Of a stretch of DNA of 19,893 nucleotides, positions 13,990-19,893 are shown piece after piece; within the stretch, counting starts at the first letter, position 1; each line of letters begins with the position of its first letter. The stretch lies in NCBI GenBank assembly GCA_018364455.1, contig JAGZLW010000035.1, forward strand, positions 1 to 19,893, in the 5' to 3' direction. Both the position numbers and the translations under genes were made by a program. The DNA is from Streptococcus mitis. GTDB lineage: Bacteria; Bacillota; Bacilli; Lactobacillales; Streptococcaceae. A model generated the notes under the pieces. The model did not search any database. It saw nothing but the letters and a program-made list of their open reading frames with translations, and was not told the DNA's origin.

Positions 13990-14804
13990 TGCAGGCATTT
14001 ACAAATCCTTTTCCTCTGGAAACGACTTCCCTCATTCACTGTATTACCAATGAGATTTCTTGTGAGATGCTAGCAAATGGGATTTTGGCTCTGGGATGTA
14101 AACCAGTTATGGCAGATGATCCCCGTGAGGTTCTTGATTTTACTAAGCAAAGCCAGGCGCTCTTCATCAATTTGGGGCATTTGTCAGCTGAGAAGGAAAA
14201 AGCAATCCGTATGGCAGCTTCTTATGCAGATAAAATTTGTCTCCCAATGGTAGTAGATGCTGTTGGCGTAACAGCTTCATCCATTCGTAAGAGCTTAGTC
14301 AGAGACCTTTTAGACTATAGACCTACGGTCCTTAAAGGAAACATGTCAGAAATTCGAAGTCTTGTTGGCTTAAAACATCACGGAGTTGGGGTCGATGCCA
14401 GTGCTAAAGATCAAGAAACTGAGGATTTGCTTCAAGTCTTGAAAGACTGGTGTCAGACCTATCCAGGTATGTCATTCTTAGTCACAGGCCCCAAGGACCT
14501 CATCGTTTCGAAGAATCAGGTCGCTGTACTGGGAAATGGCTGTGCAGAATTAGACTGGATAACAGGGACAGGAGATTTGGTTGGAGCTTTAACAGCTGTT
14601 TTTCTCAGCCAAGGAAAGACTGCCTTTGAAGCTTCGTGTCTAGCGGTCTCTTATCTTAATATCTCCGCTGAGAGAATAGTTGTTCAAGGAATGGGATTGG
14701 AAGATTTTCGATACGAAGTTCTCAATCAGCTTTCACTCCTAAAAAGAGATGAAAACTGGTTAGATGCCATCAAAGGAGATGTTTATGAACAGAGAGGCGC
14801 TTAG
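13989..14804 (+). CDS. thiM: Hydroxyethylthiazole kinase, copy 2 (Asp type)
   Basis: A 271-residue second ThiM with the ribokinase fold: HCITNEISCEMLANG (17-31), VVDAVGV (88-94), LKGNMSEIRSLVG (115-127), VTGPKD (165-170) and GTGD with Asp196. In most ThiM proteins, including thiM1 here, this residue is Cys; Asp is the general base of other ribokinase-family enzymes. I recall that replacing the Cys by Asp in the Bacillus enzyme raised activity, so it should be active. The ATG overlaps the thiW stop by one base (TGATG). The C-terminal part overlaps thiE2 by 20 bases. Base composition matches the neighbours. Confidence 0.94.
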   Translation: MQAFTNPFPLETTSLIHCITNEISCEMLANGILALGCKPVMADDPREVLDFTKQSQALFINLGHLSAEKEKAIRMAASYADKICLPMVVDAVGVTASSIRKSLVRDLLDYRPTVLKGNMSEIRSLVGLKHHGVGVDASAKDQETEDLLQVLKDWCQTYPGMSFLVTGPKDLIVSKNQVAVLGNGCAELDWITGTGDLVGALTAVFLSQGKTAFEASCLAVSYLNISAERIVVQGMGLEDFRYEVLNQLSLLKRDENWLDAIKGDVYEQRGA

Positions 14805-15417
14805 ACTGTATCTTGTAACCAATCGCTACCAAGATTCCGTGGAAAGCTTTCTTGAAAAGGTTGAGACGGCTTGCCGTTCAGGGGTTACCATAGTCCAATT
14901 ACGAGAAAAAAATCTCACAACCAATCAATATTATCAACTGGCGAAACAAGTCAAGGAAATAACAGATGCCTATCAGGTACCCTTGATAATCGATGATCGC
15001 TTGGATGTCTGTCTGGCGGTTGATGCTGCTGGTCTGCATATCGGAGACGATGAACTACCAGTTTCGGTTGCCCGCAAAGTCCTAGGTCCTGAAAAAATCC
15101 TCGGTGTCACAGCTAAAACTGTAAAAAGAGCCCTTGAGGCAGAAGAAGGAGGGGCGAATTACTTGGGGACAGGAGCCATTTTCCCGACTACGACCAAGGA
15201 AAATGCGCCTATCACCCTGATTTCAACCTTGAAAACAATTTGCCAAACGGTTGCCATTCCAGTAGTTGCTATTGGAGGCTTGACGTCAGAGAACATTGAA
15301 CAGCTTATTGGCACTGGCATAGCTGGTGTAGCTGTAGTGCGTGATTTGATGCAGGCAGAAGATATAGAGGCAAAAACGCAAGCCTTCTTAACAAAGTTGG
15401 ATGACATTATTTTCTAA
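14785..15417 (+). CDS. thiE: Thiamin-phosphate synthase, copy 2
   Basis: A 210-residue ThiE barrel with VQLREK (37-42), IIDDRLDV (68-75), GLHIGDDE (83-90), LGVTAKT, GTGAIFPTTTK (128-138) and VAIGGL (161-166). Two motif positions depart from the common form seen in thiE1: HIGDDE instead of HVGQDD and GVTAKT instead of GLSIKN. The start is the ATG at 14785: AAAGGAG ends 6 bases before it, while the in-frame ATGs at 14764 and 14779 precede or touch that site. It overlaps thiM2 by 20 bases and ends the second operon, facing thiD across a BOX element and a shared terminator. Confidence 0.93.
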   Translation: MNREALRLYLVTNRYQDSVESFLEKVETACRSGVTIVQLREKNLTTNQYYQLAKQVKEITDAYQVPLIIDDRLDVCLAVDAAGLHIGDDELPVSVARKVLGPEKILGVTAKTVKRALEAEEGGANYLGTGAIFPTTTKENAPITLISTLKTICQTVAIPVVAIGGLTSENIEQLIGTGIAGVAVVRDLMQAEDIEAKTQAFLTKLDDIIF

Positions 15418-15420
15418 TTA

Positions 15421-15534
15421 ATACTCAATGAAAATCAAAGAGCAAACTAGGAAGCTAGTCGCAGGTTGCTCAAAGCAAAGTTTTGAGGTTACAGATAAAG
15501 CTGACGTAGTTTGAAGAGATTTTCAAAGAGTATA
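15421..15534 (-). repeat. BOX-type element, copy 2 (opposite orientation)
   Basis: Begins ATACTCAATGAAAATC and ends GATTTTCAAAGAGTAT, with AAACTAGGAAGCTAG, GCAGGTTGCTCAAAGC, TTTTGAGGTT and AAGCTGACGTAG between. It is the reverse complement of the layout at 8088-8194 and 19785-19893. It lies just downstream of thiE2, between the convergent operons and next to the terminator. Confidence 0.88.
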
Positions 15535-15536
15535 AA

Positions 15537-15578
15537 AACTCTCTAATTCCCTTAAAGCGGGAACTAGAGAGTTTTTTT
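15537..15578. terminator. Bidirectional terminator between thiE2 and thiD
   Basis: A long stem, AACTCTCTA-TTCCC (15537-15551) with GGGAA-TAGAGAGTT (15559-15573), is followed by seven T on the plus strand and, read from the minus strand, by TTTTTATA. It can stop both convergent transcripts; the plus-strand T tract reaches into the thiD stop codon at 15577. Confidence 0.92.
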
Positions 15579-16368
15579 AATCTTTAAAGCTTGTATGGTT
15601 GACTGGGCCAGAACCATGACCGAGTTGAGGAGCGTCTTGGATGGCTTTTGTGATAAATGCCTTGGCTTTATCGACTGCTTGATAGAGGGTTTTCCCCTTG
15701 GCTAGTTCAGCAGTAATCACTGCAGCAAAGGTACATCCAGTACCATGTGTATGACAGGTTTGAATTCGTGGACTTTCCCAGACAAATTGGTCATCCTTGG
15801 TAAAGAGGAAATCCTTGGCACCGCCTTCGAGATGCCCACCTTTGATGACCACAGACTGAGGACCAAATTCTTTTAAAATCAGGCGACCGGCACGCTGCAT
15901 GTCTTCAGGATCATGGATTGAAAAACCAACAATCTCTTCTGCTTCAGGAAGATTGGGTGTGATAATACTTGCAAGGGGAAGCAGGTTTGTTTTTAGGTAG
16001 GTTCTGGCACTAGTATCTATCAGGGTATCACCGCTTGTTGCGACCATAACAGGGTCGAGGACATAGGGACAATCCAGCTTTTTAAGATAGGGCTGGATGA
16101 TTTCCATGATTTCAGTAGTTGCCAACATTCCAGTTTTTACAGCCTGAGGTGGAATATCCGAAAAGACACTCTCCAATTGGGCTTTTAACATTTGAGGAGA
16201 AACGTGCTCGATTAATTGAACACCTCTGGTATTTTGAGCGACAAGACTGGTCACAACAGCCATTCCATAGACATCTCTCGCTTGGAACGACTTTAAATCA
16301 GCCATAATGCCAGCACCACCACTAGGGTCAGTTCCTGCAATGGTCAAAGCAACGGGTAAATAAGTCAT
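15577..16368 (-). CDS. thiD: Hydroxymethylpyrimidine/phosphomethylpyrimidine kinase
   Basis: Phosphorylates HMP to HMP-P and then to HMP-PP, the pyrimidine substrate of ThiE. The 263-residue ribokinase-like protein shows AGTDPSGGAGIMADLKSF (11-28), VKTGML (77-82), LDPVMVATSGD (104-114), TPNLPEAE (137-144), IKGGH (175-179) and HTHGTGCTFA (206-215) with the catalytic Cys212. GGGAGG lies 6 bases before the ATG at 16368. It is the only thiD in the window, although thiM, thiE and tenA each occur twice. It is transcribed toward the second thiamin operon and carries its own riboswitch. Confidence 0.96.
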   Translation of the reverse strand: MTYLPVALTIAGTDPSGGAGIMADLKSFQARDVYGMAVVTSLVAQNTRGVQLIEHVSPQMLKAQLESVFSDIPPQAVKTGMLATTEIMEIIQPYLKKLDCPYVLDPVMVATSGDTLIDTSARTYLKTNLLPLASIITPNLPEAEEIVGFSIHDPEDMQRAGRLILKEFGPQSVVIKGGHLEGGAKDFLFTKDDQFVWESPRIQTCHTHGTGCTFAAVITAELAKGKTLYQAVDKAKAFITKAIQDAPQLGHGSGPVNHTSFKD

Positions 16369-16374
16369 CTAAAA

Positions 16375-16431
16375 CCTCCCAACCAACTGAAGTTTGTATT
16401 CTTAAGAACAAGCTAATCTGTTTCAGGAAGG
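16375..16431 (-). promoter_or_regulatory. Proposed translational expression platform of the thiD riboswitch
   Basis: On the minus strand CCTTCC (16431-16426) can pair with the ribosome binding site GGGAGG (16380-16375), six pairs with one G-U. CTTCC can alternatively pair with GGAAG at the 3' edge of the aptamer (16471-16467). No hairpin with a T tract is seen between aptamer and start, so control of translation is more likely than termination. This is a hand-drawn fold. Confidence 0.45.
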
Positions 16432-16463
16432 CAATAGAAGACTGCTAGTCCCCATTATCATTT

Positions 16464-16544
16464 CTACTTCCATCAGCTAGCATTACCTAGATTGAGTCAA
16501 AGGGTCTAACAGTTGTTAATCTCAGCTTTACGCACCCCTAGTGG
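16464..16544 (-). promoter_or_regulatory. TPP riboswitch aptamer 3 (thiD)
   Basis: Read on the minus strand: CCACTAGGGGTGCGTAAAGC, CTGAGATTAACAACTG, GACCCTTTGACTCAATCTAG, GTAATGCTAGCTGATGGAAG. These are the conserved parts of the THI element (GGGGTGC, GCTGAGAT, ACCCTTTGA, CTAG..CTAG stem of P5). Its sequence is quite different from aptamers 1 and 2, so it was not part of their duplication. In the conserved GAACCTGAT segment it reads GACTCAAT, an unusual variant, and P1 is short with one mismatch. Confidence 0.85.
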
Positions 16545-16562
16545 TTGTTTTCTTTTTTCTTT

Positions 16563-16591
16563 AGTATAGCATATTTTTATAGTTTATATAG
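16563..16591 (-). promoter_or_regulatory. Promoter of thiD
   Basis: TGCTATACT on the minus strand is an extended -10 (TATACT, 16568-16563), the same nonamer as in the first thiamin promoter. The -35 at 17-base spacing (CTATAT) is poor. Start near 16556, about a dozen bases before the aptamer. Confidence 0.65.
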
Positions 16592-16662
16592 TAAAATTTG
16601 ATTGAAAATCCTTTATCAAATGGTTAAAATTCAAATTTTCAAAGAAAAGATTAATTTTATAA

Positions 16663-16691
16663 TTGACAAATGTAGATTTTAAGAGTATACT
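16663..16691 (+). promoter_or_regulatory. Promoter of the copper operon
   Basis: Consensus TTGACA (-35, 16663-16668), 17 bases, TATACT (-10, 16686-16691). Both near-consensus, so the operon would be strong when not repressed; the start is expected near 16698, between the two cop boxes. Confidence 0.85.
16665..16674. promoter_or_regulatory. cop box 1 (CopY operator)
   Basis: GACAAATGTA fits the CopY operator KACANNTGTA; with flanks ATT and GAT it also fits the longer form RNYKACANNTGTMRNY (consensus from memory). It overlaps the -35 hexamer, so bound CopY would block RNA polymerase. Confidence 0.92.
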
Positions 16692-16704
16692 GATAATTGT
16701 AATC

Positions 16705-16714
16705 GACAAATGTA
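16705..16714. promoter_or_regulatory. cop box 2 (CopY operator)
   Basis: The same GACAAATGTA, with flanks ATC and GAT, exactly 40 bases from box 1, in the start region and before the copY ribosome binding site. The common stretch GACAAATGTAGATTTT is identical at both sites. Two boxes bracketing the promoter allow two CopY dimers on one face of the helix. Confidence 0.92.
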
Positions 16715-16732
16715 GATTTTGGAGGTGTGATT

Positions 16733-17128
16733 ATGCAGATTTCAGATGCAGAATGGCAGGTCATGAAGATTATTTGGATGCAAGGAGAGCAGACTAGTAC
16801 GGATTTGATCAGGGTTCTGGCGGAGCGGTTCGACTGGTCCAAGTCAACCATTCAAACTCTTTTGGCTCGTTTGGTTGAGAAAGAGTGTCTGACAAGGAAA
16901 AAAGAAGGTAAGTCCTTTGTTTATTCGGCGCTTTTAACTCTAGACCAAAGCCGAGACTTGCTTGTCCAAGATATCAAGGACAAGGTTTGTTCCCGTAGGA
17001 TTAAGAACTTGTTGGCTGATTTGATTGCTGAATGTGATTTTACTAAGGCTGACTTGGAAGACTTGGAAGCTGTGATTTCTGAGAAGAAATCAAGCGCTGT
17101 GACAGAAGTAAAATGTAATTGTATGTAA
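16733..17128 (+). CDS. copY: Copper-responsive transcriptional repressor CopY
   Basis: A 131-residue BlaI/MecI-type winged-helix repressor: the start QISDAEWQVMKIIWMQGEQTS is typical, and DWSKSTIQTLLARLVEKECL is the recognition helix region. The C-terminus ends KCNCM: one CxC pair, whereas the Enterococcus protein has two (CxCx4CxC). Other cysteines (KECL, KVCS, AECD) are scattered. When Cu(I) replaces Zn(II) at the CxC site, CopY is expected to leave the cop boxes. The start is the ATG at 16733, 7 bases after GGAGG; a GTG at 16727 overlaps that site and is rejected. It is the first gene of the operon and so represses itself. Confidence 0.95.
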   Translation: MQISDAEWQVMKIIWMQGEQTSTDLIRVLAERFDWSKSTIQTLLARLVEKECLTRKKEGKSFVYSALLTLDQSRDLLVQDIKDKVCSRRIKNLLADLIAECDFTKADLEDLEAVISEKKSSAVTEVKCNCM

Positions 17129-17138
17129 AGGAGACGTC

Positions 17139-17510
17139 ATGTTAAATAGTATTGTAACCATTGTTTGTATTGCCCTTATCGCATTTATCTTGTTTTGGTT
17201 TTTCAAAAAGCCTGAAAAATCTGGACAAAAGGCCCAGCAAAAAAAGGGCTACCAAGAGATTCGAGTGGAAGTCATGGGAGGCTATACGCCTGAGTTGATT
17301 ATCCTTAAGAAATCAGTGCCAGCCCGCATTGTCTTTGACCGCAAGGACCCTTCACCATGTTTGGACCAAATTGTTTTTCCAGATTTTGGTGTGCATGCGG
17401 ACCTGCCTATGGGGGAAGAGTATGTAGTGGAAATCACACCTGAGCAGGCTGGAGAGTATGGTTTCTCTTGTGGCATGAATATGATGCACGGTAAGATGAT
17501 TGTAGAATAG
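17139..17510 (+). CDS. cupA: Membrane-anchored cupredoxin copper chaperone CupA
   Basis: A 123-residue protein with one N-terminal membrane helix (residues 4-22), a Lys/Gln-rich linker and a cupredoxin-like domain. Ligands known from pneumococcal CupA are all here at the numbered positions: Cys74 (DPSPCLDQ), Cys111, Met113, Met115 and Met116 (SCGMNMMHGKM), forming a binuclear Cu(I) site. It buffers Cu(I) at the membrane and hands it to CopA, whose N-terminal domain is homologous to it. AAAGGAGACGTC precedes the ATG, 10 bases after the copY stop; copA follows after 9 bases. Confidence 0.95.
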   Translation: MLNSIVTIVCIALIAFILFWFFKKPEKSGQKAQQKKGYQEIRVEVMGGYTPELIILKKSVPARIVFDRKDPSPCLDQIVFPDFGVHADLPMGEEYVVEITPEQAGEYGFSCGMNMMHGKMIVE

Positions 17511-17519
17511 GAGAATGAT

Positions 17520-19763
17520 ATGACTGAAATTGTAAAAGCAAGTCTTGAAAATGGTGTTCAAAAAATCCGTATCACGGCAGACAAAGGCTACCATCCAGCT
17601 CATATACAGCTTCAAAAAGGGATTCCAGCTGAGATTACCTTTCATCGAGCAACTCCTTCAAACTGTTACAAGGAAATTCTTTTTGAAGAAGAAGGCATCT
17701 TAGAACCAATCGGCGTAGACGAAGAGAAAGTCATTCGTTTTACACCTCAAGAATTAGGCCAACATGAATTTTCTTGTGGCATGAAGATGCAAAAGGGAAG
17801 TTATACAGTTGTTGAGAAGACTCGAAAATCTCTATCACTTTTACAACGTTTTTGGATTACTAGTATCTTTACTGTGCCTCTTGTGATCCTCATGATTGGG
17901 ATGTCGACAGGAGGAATTAGTCACCAAGTCATGCGTTGGGGCACCTTTTTAGCCACAACACCGATTATGCTAGTAGCAGGTGGTCCTTATATCCAAAGTG
18001 CTTGGGCTAGTTTTAAAAAGCACAATGCCAATATGGATACCTTGGTTGCTCTGGGAACCCTAGTGGCCTATTTCTATAGCTTAGTTGCCCTCTTCGCTGG
18101 CCTCCCCGTTTACTTTGAAAGTGCTGCATTTATCTTCTTCTTCGTTCTTATGGGAGCCGTTTTTGAGGAGAAAATGCGGAAAAATACTTCCCAAGCTGTG
18201 GAGAAATTACTTGACTTGCAGGCTAAAACTGCAGAAGTCTTGCGTGAGGATAACTATGTTCAAGTTCCTTTGGAGCAAGTCAAGGTAGGTGACCTGATTC
18301 GAGTGCGTCCCGGTGAAAAGATTGCGGTTGATGGTGTCGTAGTAGAAGGTATCTCTAGTATTGATGAGTCTATGGTGACAGGTGAGAGTCTGCCTGTGGA
18401 CAAGACAGTTGGAGATACTGTCATTGGCTCAACCATCAATAATAGTGGAACACTTGTTTTTAGAGCAGAAAAAGTTGGTTCAGAGACTGTTTTGGCTCAG
18501 ATTGTGGATTTTGTGAAGAAAGCTCAGACAAGTCGTGCGCCGATTCAGGACTTGACGGATAAAATTTCAGGGATTTTTGTCCCAGCAGTTGTCATTTTAG
18601 GGATTGTGACCTTTTGGGTTTGGTTCGTCTTGCTCAGGGATAGTGTAGTTGTGCTTGGAGCGAGCTTTGTGTCTTCGCTTCTCTATGGAGTAGCAGTTCT
18701 GATTATTGCCTGCCCTTGTGCATTGGGACTTGCAACACCGACAGCCCTTATGGTGGGGACAGGTCGCAGTGCTAAGATGGGAGTTCTCCTCAAAAATGGA
18801 ACGGTTCTACAGGAAATCCAGAAAGTCCAAACTATTGTTTTTGATAAGACAGGAACTTTGACGGAAGGGAAACCTGTGGTCACAGATATCATCGGCAACG
18901 AAGTAGAAGTGCTTGGATTGGCAGCTTCTTTGGAAGAAGCTTCTCAACACCCACTGGCTGAAGCCGTTGTGAAACGAGCGAGTGAAGCTGGACTTGAGTT
19001 TCACACTGTTGAAAATTTCCAAGCCTTGCACGGAAAAGGTGTCTCAGGGCAAATCAATGGAAAACAAGTTTTGCTTGGAAATGCTAAAATGCTGGATGGC
19101 ATGAACATTTCTAGCATTTATCAAGAAAAACTAGAAGAACTAGAAAAAGAAGCTAAGACAGTTGTGTTCTTGGCTGTTGACAATGAAATCAAAGGCCTGC
19201 TTGCTCTGCAAGATATTCCAAAGGAAAATGCTAAGTTTGCCATCAGTCAGTTGAAAAAGCGTGGTCTTAAAACAGTCATGCTGACAGGAGATAATGCAGG
19301 TGTGGCGCGTGCTATTGCCGATCAGATCGGAATCGAAGAGGTCATTGCAGGTGTCTTACCAGAAGAAAAAGCCCATGAAATCCATAAACTACAAGCGACT
19401 GGAAAAGTAGCCTTTGTTGGTGACGGTATCAATGACGCTCCTGCCCTCAGTGTAGCAGATGTGGGGATTGCTATGGGAGCTGGAACAGATATTGCCATCG
19501 AGTCAGCAGATTTGGTGTTGACAACTAATAACCTCCTAGGAGTGGTTCGTGCCTTTGACATGAGTAAGAAAACCTTTAATCGAATTCTGCTCAATCTTTT
19601 CTGGGCCTTTATCTACAATGTCGCCGGAATTCCGATTGCAGCAGGAGTCTTTTCAGGTGTTGGACTGGCCCTCAATCCAGAACTAGCTGGTCTAGCCATG
19701 GCCTTTAGTTCTGTATCTGTTCTGACTAGTTCACTCTTACTAAACTTTAGTAAAATAGACTAA
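17520..19763 (+). CDS. copA: P1B-type Cu(I)-exporting ATPase CopA
   Basis: A 747-residue copper pump. The N-terminus (1-96) is not the usual CxxC metal-binding ferredoxin-like domain but a cupredoxin-like domain with Cys49 and CGMKM (86-90), homologous to soluble CupA. Then come the membrane helices, actuator motif TGES (287-290), the copper-conducting CPC (398-400), phosphorylation motif DKTGT (442-446), nucleotide-binding HP (His477-Pro478), GDNAG, and GDGINDAP (634-641) before the last two membrane helices. All catalytic motifs are intact. The TPTALMVGTG after CPC supports the P1B-1 copper class. It follows cupA by 9 bases with AGGAGAATGAT before the ATG, and ends the operon. Confidence 0.97.
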   Translation: MTEIVKASLENGVQKIRITADKGYHPAHIQLQKGIPAEITFHRATPSNCYKEILFEEEGILEPIGVDEEKVIRFTPQELGQHEFSCGMKMQKGSYTVVEKTRKSLSLLQRFWITSIFTVPLVILMIGMSTGGISHQVMRWGTFLATTPIMLVAGGPYIQSAWASFKKHNANMDTLVALGTLVAYFYSLVALFAGLPVYFESAAFIFFFVLMGAVFEEKMRKNTSQAVEKLLDLQAKTAEVLREDNYVQVPLEQVKVGDLIRVRPGEKIAVDGVVVEGISSIDESMVTGESLPVDKTVGDTVIGSTINNSGTLVFRAEKVGSETVLAQIVDFVKKAQTSRAPIQDLTDKISGIFVPAVVILGIVTFWVWFVLLRDSVVVLGASFVSSLLYGVAVLIIACPCALGLATPTALMVGTGRSAKMGVLLKNGTVLQEIQKVQTIVFDKTGTLTEGKPVVTDIIGNEVEVLGLAASLEEASQHPLAEAVVKRASEAGLEFHTVENFQALHGKGVSGQINGKQVLLGNAKMLDGMNISSIYQEKLEELEKEAKTVVFLAVDNEIKGLLALQDIPKENAKFAISQLKKRGLKTVMLTGDNAGVARAIADQIGIEEVIAGVLPEEKAHEIHKLQATGKVAFVGDGINDAPALSVADVGIAMGAGTDIAIESADLVLTTNNLLGVVRAFDMSKKTFNRILLNLFWAFIYNVAGIPIAAGVFSGVGLALNPELAGLAMAFSSVSVLTSSLLLNFSKID

Positions 19764-19784
19764 AAGCGGGCTTGCTCGCTTTTT
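19762..19784 (+). terminator. Terminator of the copper operon
   Basis: AAAAGCG (19762-19768) with CGCTTTT (19777-19783), extendable inward by G-U pairing; T tract after it. It overlaps the copA stop codon. Confidence 0.75.
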
Positions 19785-19893
19785 ATACTCTTCAAAAATC
19801 TCTTCAAACCACGTCAGCTTTATCTGCAACCTCAAAGCTGTGCTTTGAGCAACCTGCGGCTAGCTTCCTAGTTTGCTCTTTGATTTTCATTGA
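19785..19893 (+). repeat. BOX-type element, copy 3, cut by the window edge
   Basis: Starts ATACTCTTCAAAAATC, CAAACCACGTCAGC, continues through CAACCTCAAAGC and GAGCAACCTGCGGCTAGC, and ends at TTTCATTGA, where boxC normally has only a few more bases (GTAT). It has the same orientation as the copy at 8088 and follows the copA terminator directly. Confidence 0.88.

Noticed and set aside
14764..14784. Earlier starts for thiE2 (14764, 14779)
   Set aside because: AAAGGAG at 14772-14778 lies after the first ATG and touches the second; only 14785 has normal spacing.
16727..16732. GTG start for copY
   Set aside because: It would be within two bases of the GGAGG site; the ATG at 16733 is correctly spaced.
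1..19893. CRISPR array, tRNA or rRNA genes, prophage or toxin-antitoxin loci
   Set aside because: I found no spaced direct repeats, no tRNA cloverleaf or rRNA-like sequence, and no phage or toxin-antitoxin genes in either strand.

Overview
The window looks like a chromosome segment of Streptococcus pneumoniae or a very close mitis-group relative. The reasons are low-GC coding sequence, AGGAG-type ribosome binding sites, extended -10 (TGN) promoters, three BOX-type intergenic repeats, and a gene order (pyrF-pyrE, amino-acid ABC operon, lctO, thiamin salvage cluster, copY-cupA-copA) that I recall from pneumococcal genomes. The species call comes from recollection and sequence feel, not from a search.

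Layout. Positions 1-966 hold the 3' part of the cell-division gene divIB. Next comes a pyrimidine unit: a sigma-A promoter, a PyrR-type RNA attenuator (1046-1145), pyrF and pyrE. A minus-strand operon follows (transcribed from about 5610 down to 2628), coding for a polar amino-acid ABC importer: permease, permease, ATPase, lipoprotein. It diverges from lctO (lactate oxidase, 5798-6934); the shared intergenic region carries a CodY-like box and a cre-like site.

Positions 7030-16545 are a thiamin salvage island. Two plus-strand operons each start with an almost identical TPP riboswitch plus intrinsic terminator, duplicated as a roughly 215-base block at 7072-7285 and 9902-10116. The first operon is tenA1, (BOX), thiM1, thiE1. 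The second is ykoE, ykoD, ykoC, tenA2, thiW, thiM2, thiE2. A convergent minus-strand gene, thiD, has its own unrelated-looking third TPP riboswitch, apparently acting on translation. Together these genes import pyrimidine and thiazole precursors (YkoEDC, ThiW), repair degraded pyrimidine (TenA), phosphorylate the thiazole (ThiM) and the pyrimidine (ThiD) and join them to thiamin phosphate (ThiE). No de novo genes (thiC, thiG) are visible. The paralogous pairs are not redundant copies: tenA1 lacks the catalytic cysteine that tenA2 has, thiM2 has Asp where thiM1 has Cys, and thiM1-thiE1 are distinctly more AT-rich.

The last region is the copper-efflux operon copY-cupA-copA (16733-19763), preceded by two perfect cop boxes that bracket the promoter. 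It ends in a terminator and a BOX element cut by the window edge.

I see no wholly unknown system. The points most worth a second look are the diverged duplicate thiamin operons, the one-base difference in their riboswitch aptamers, the proposed translational switch at thiD, and the regulatory architecture of the lctO/ABC divergent region.
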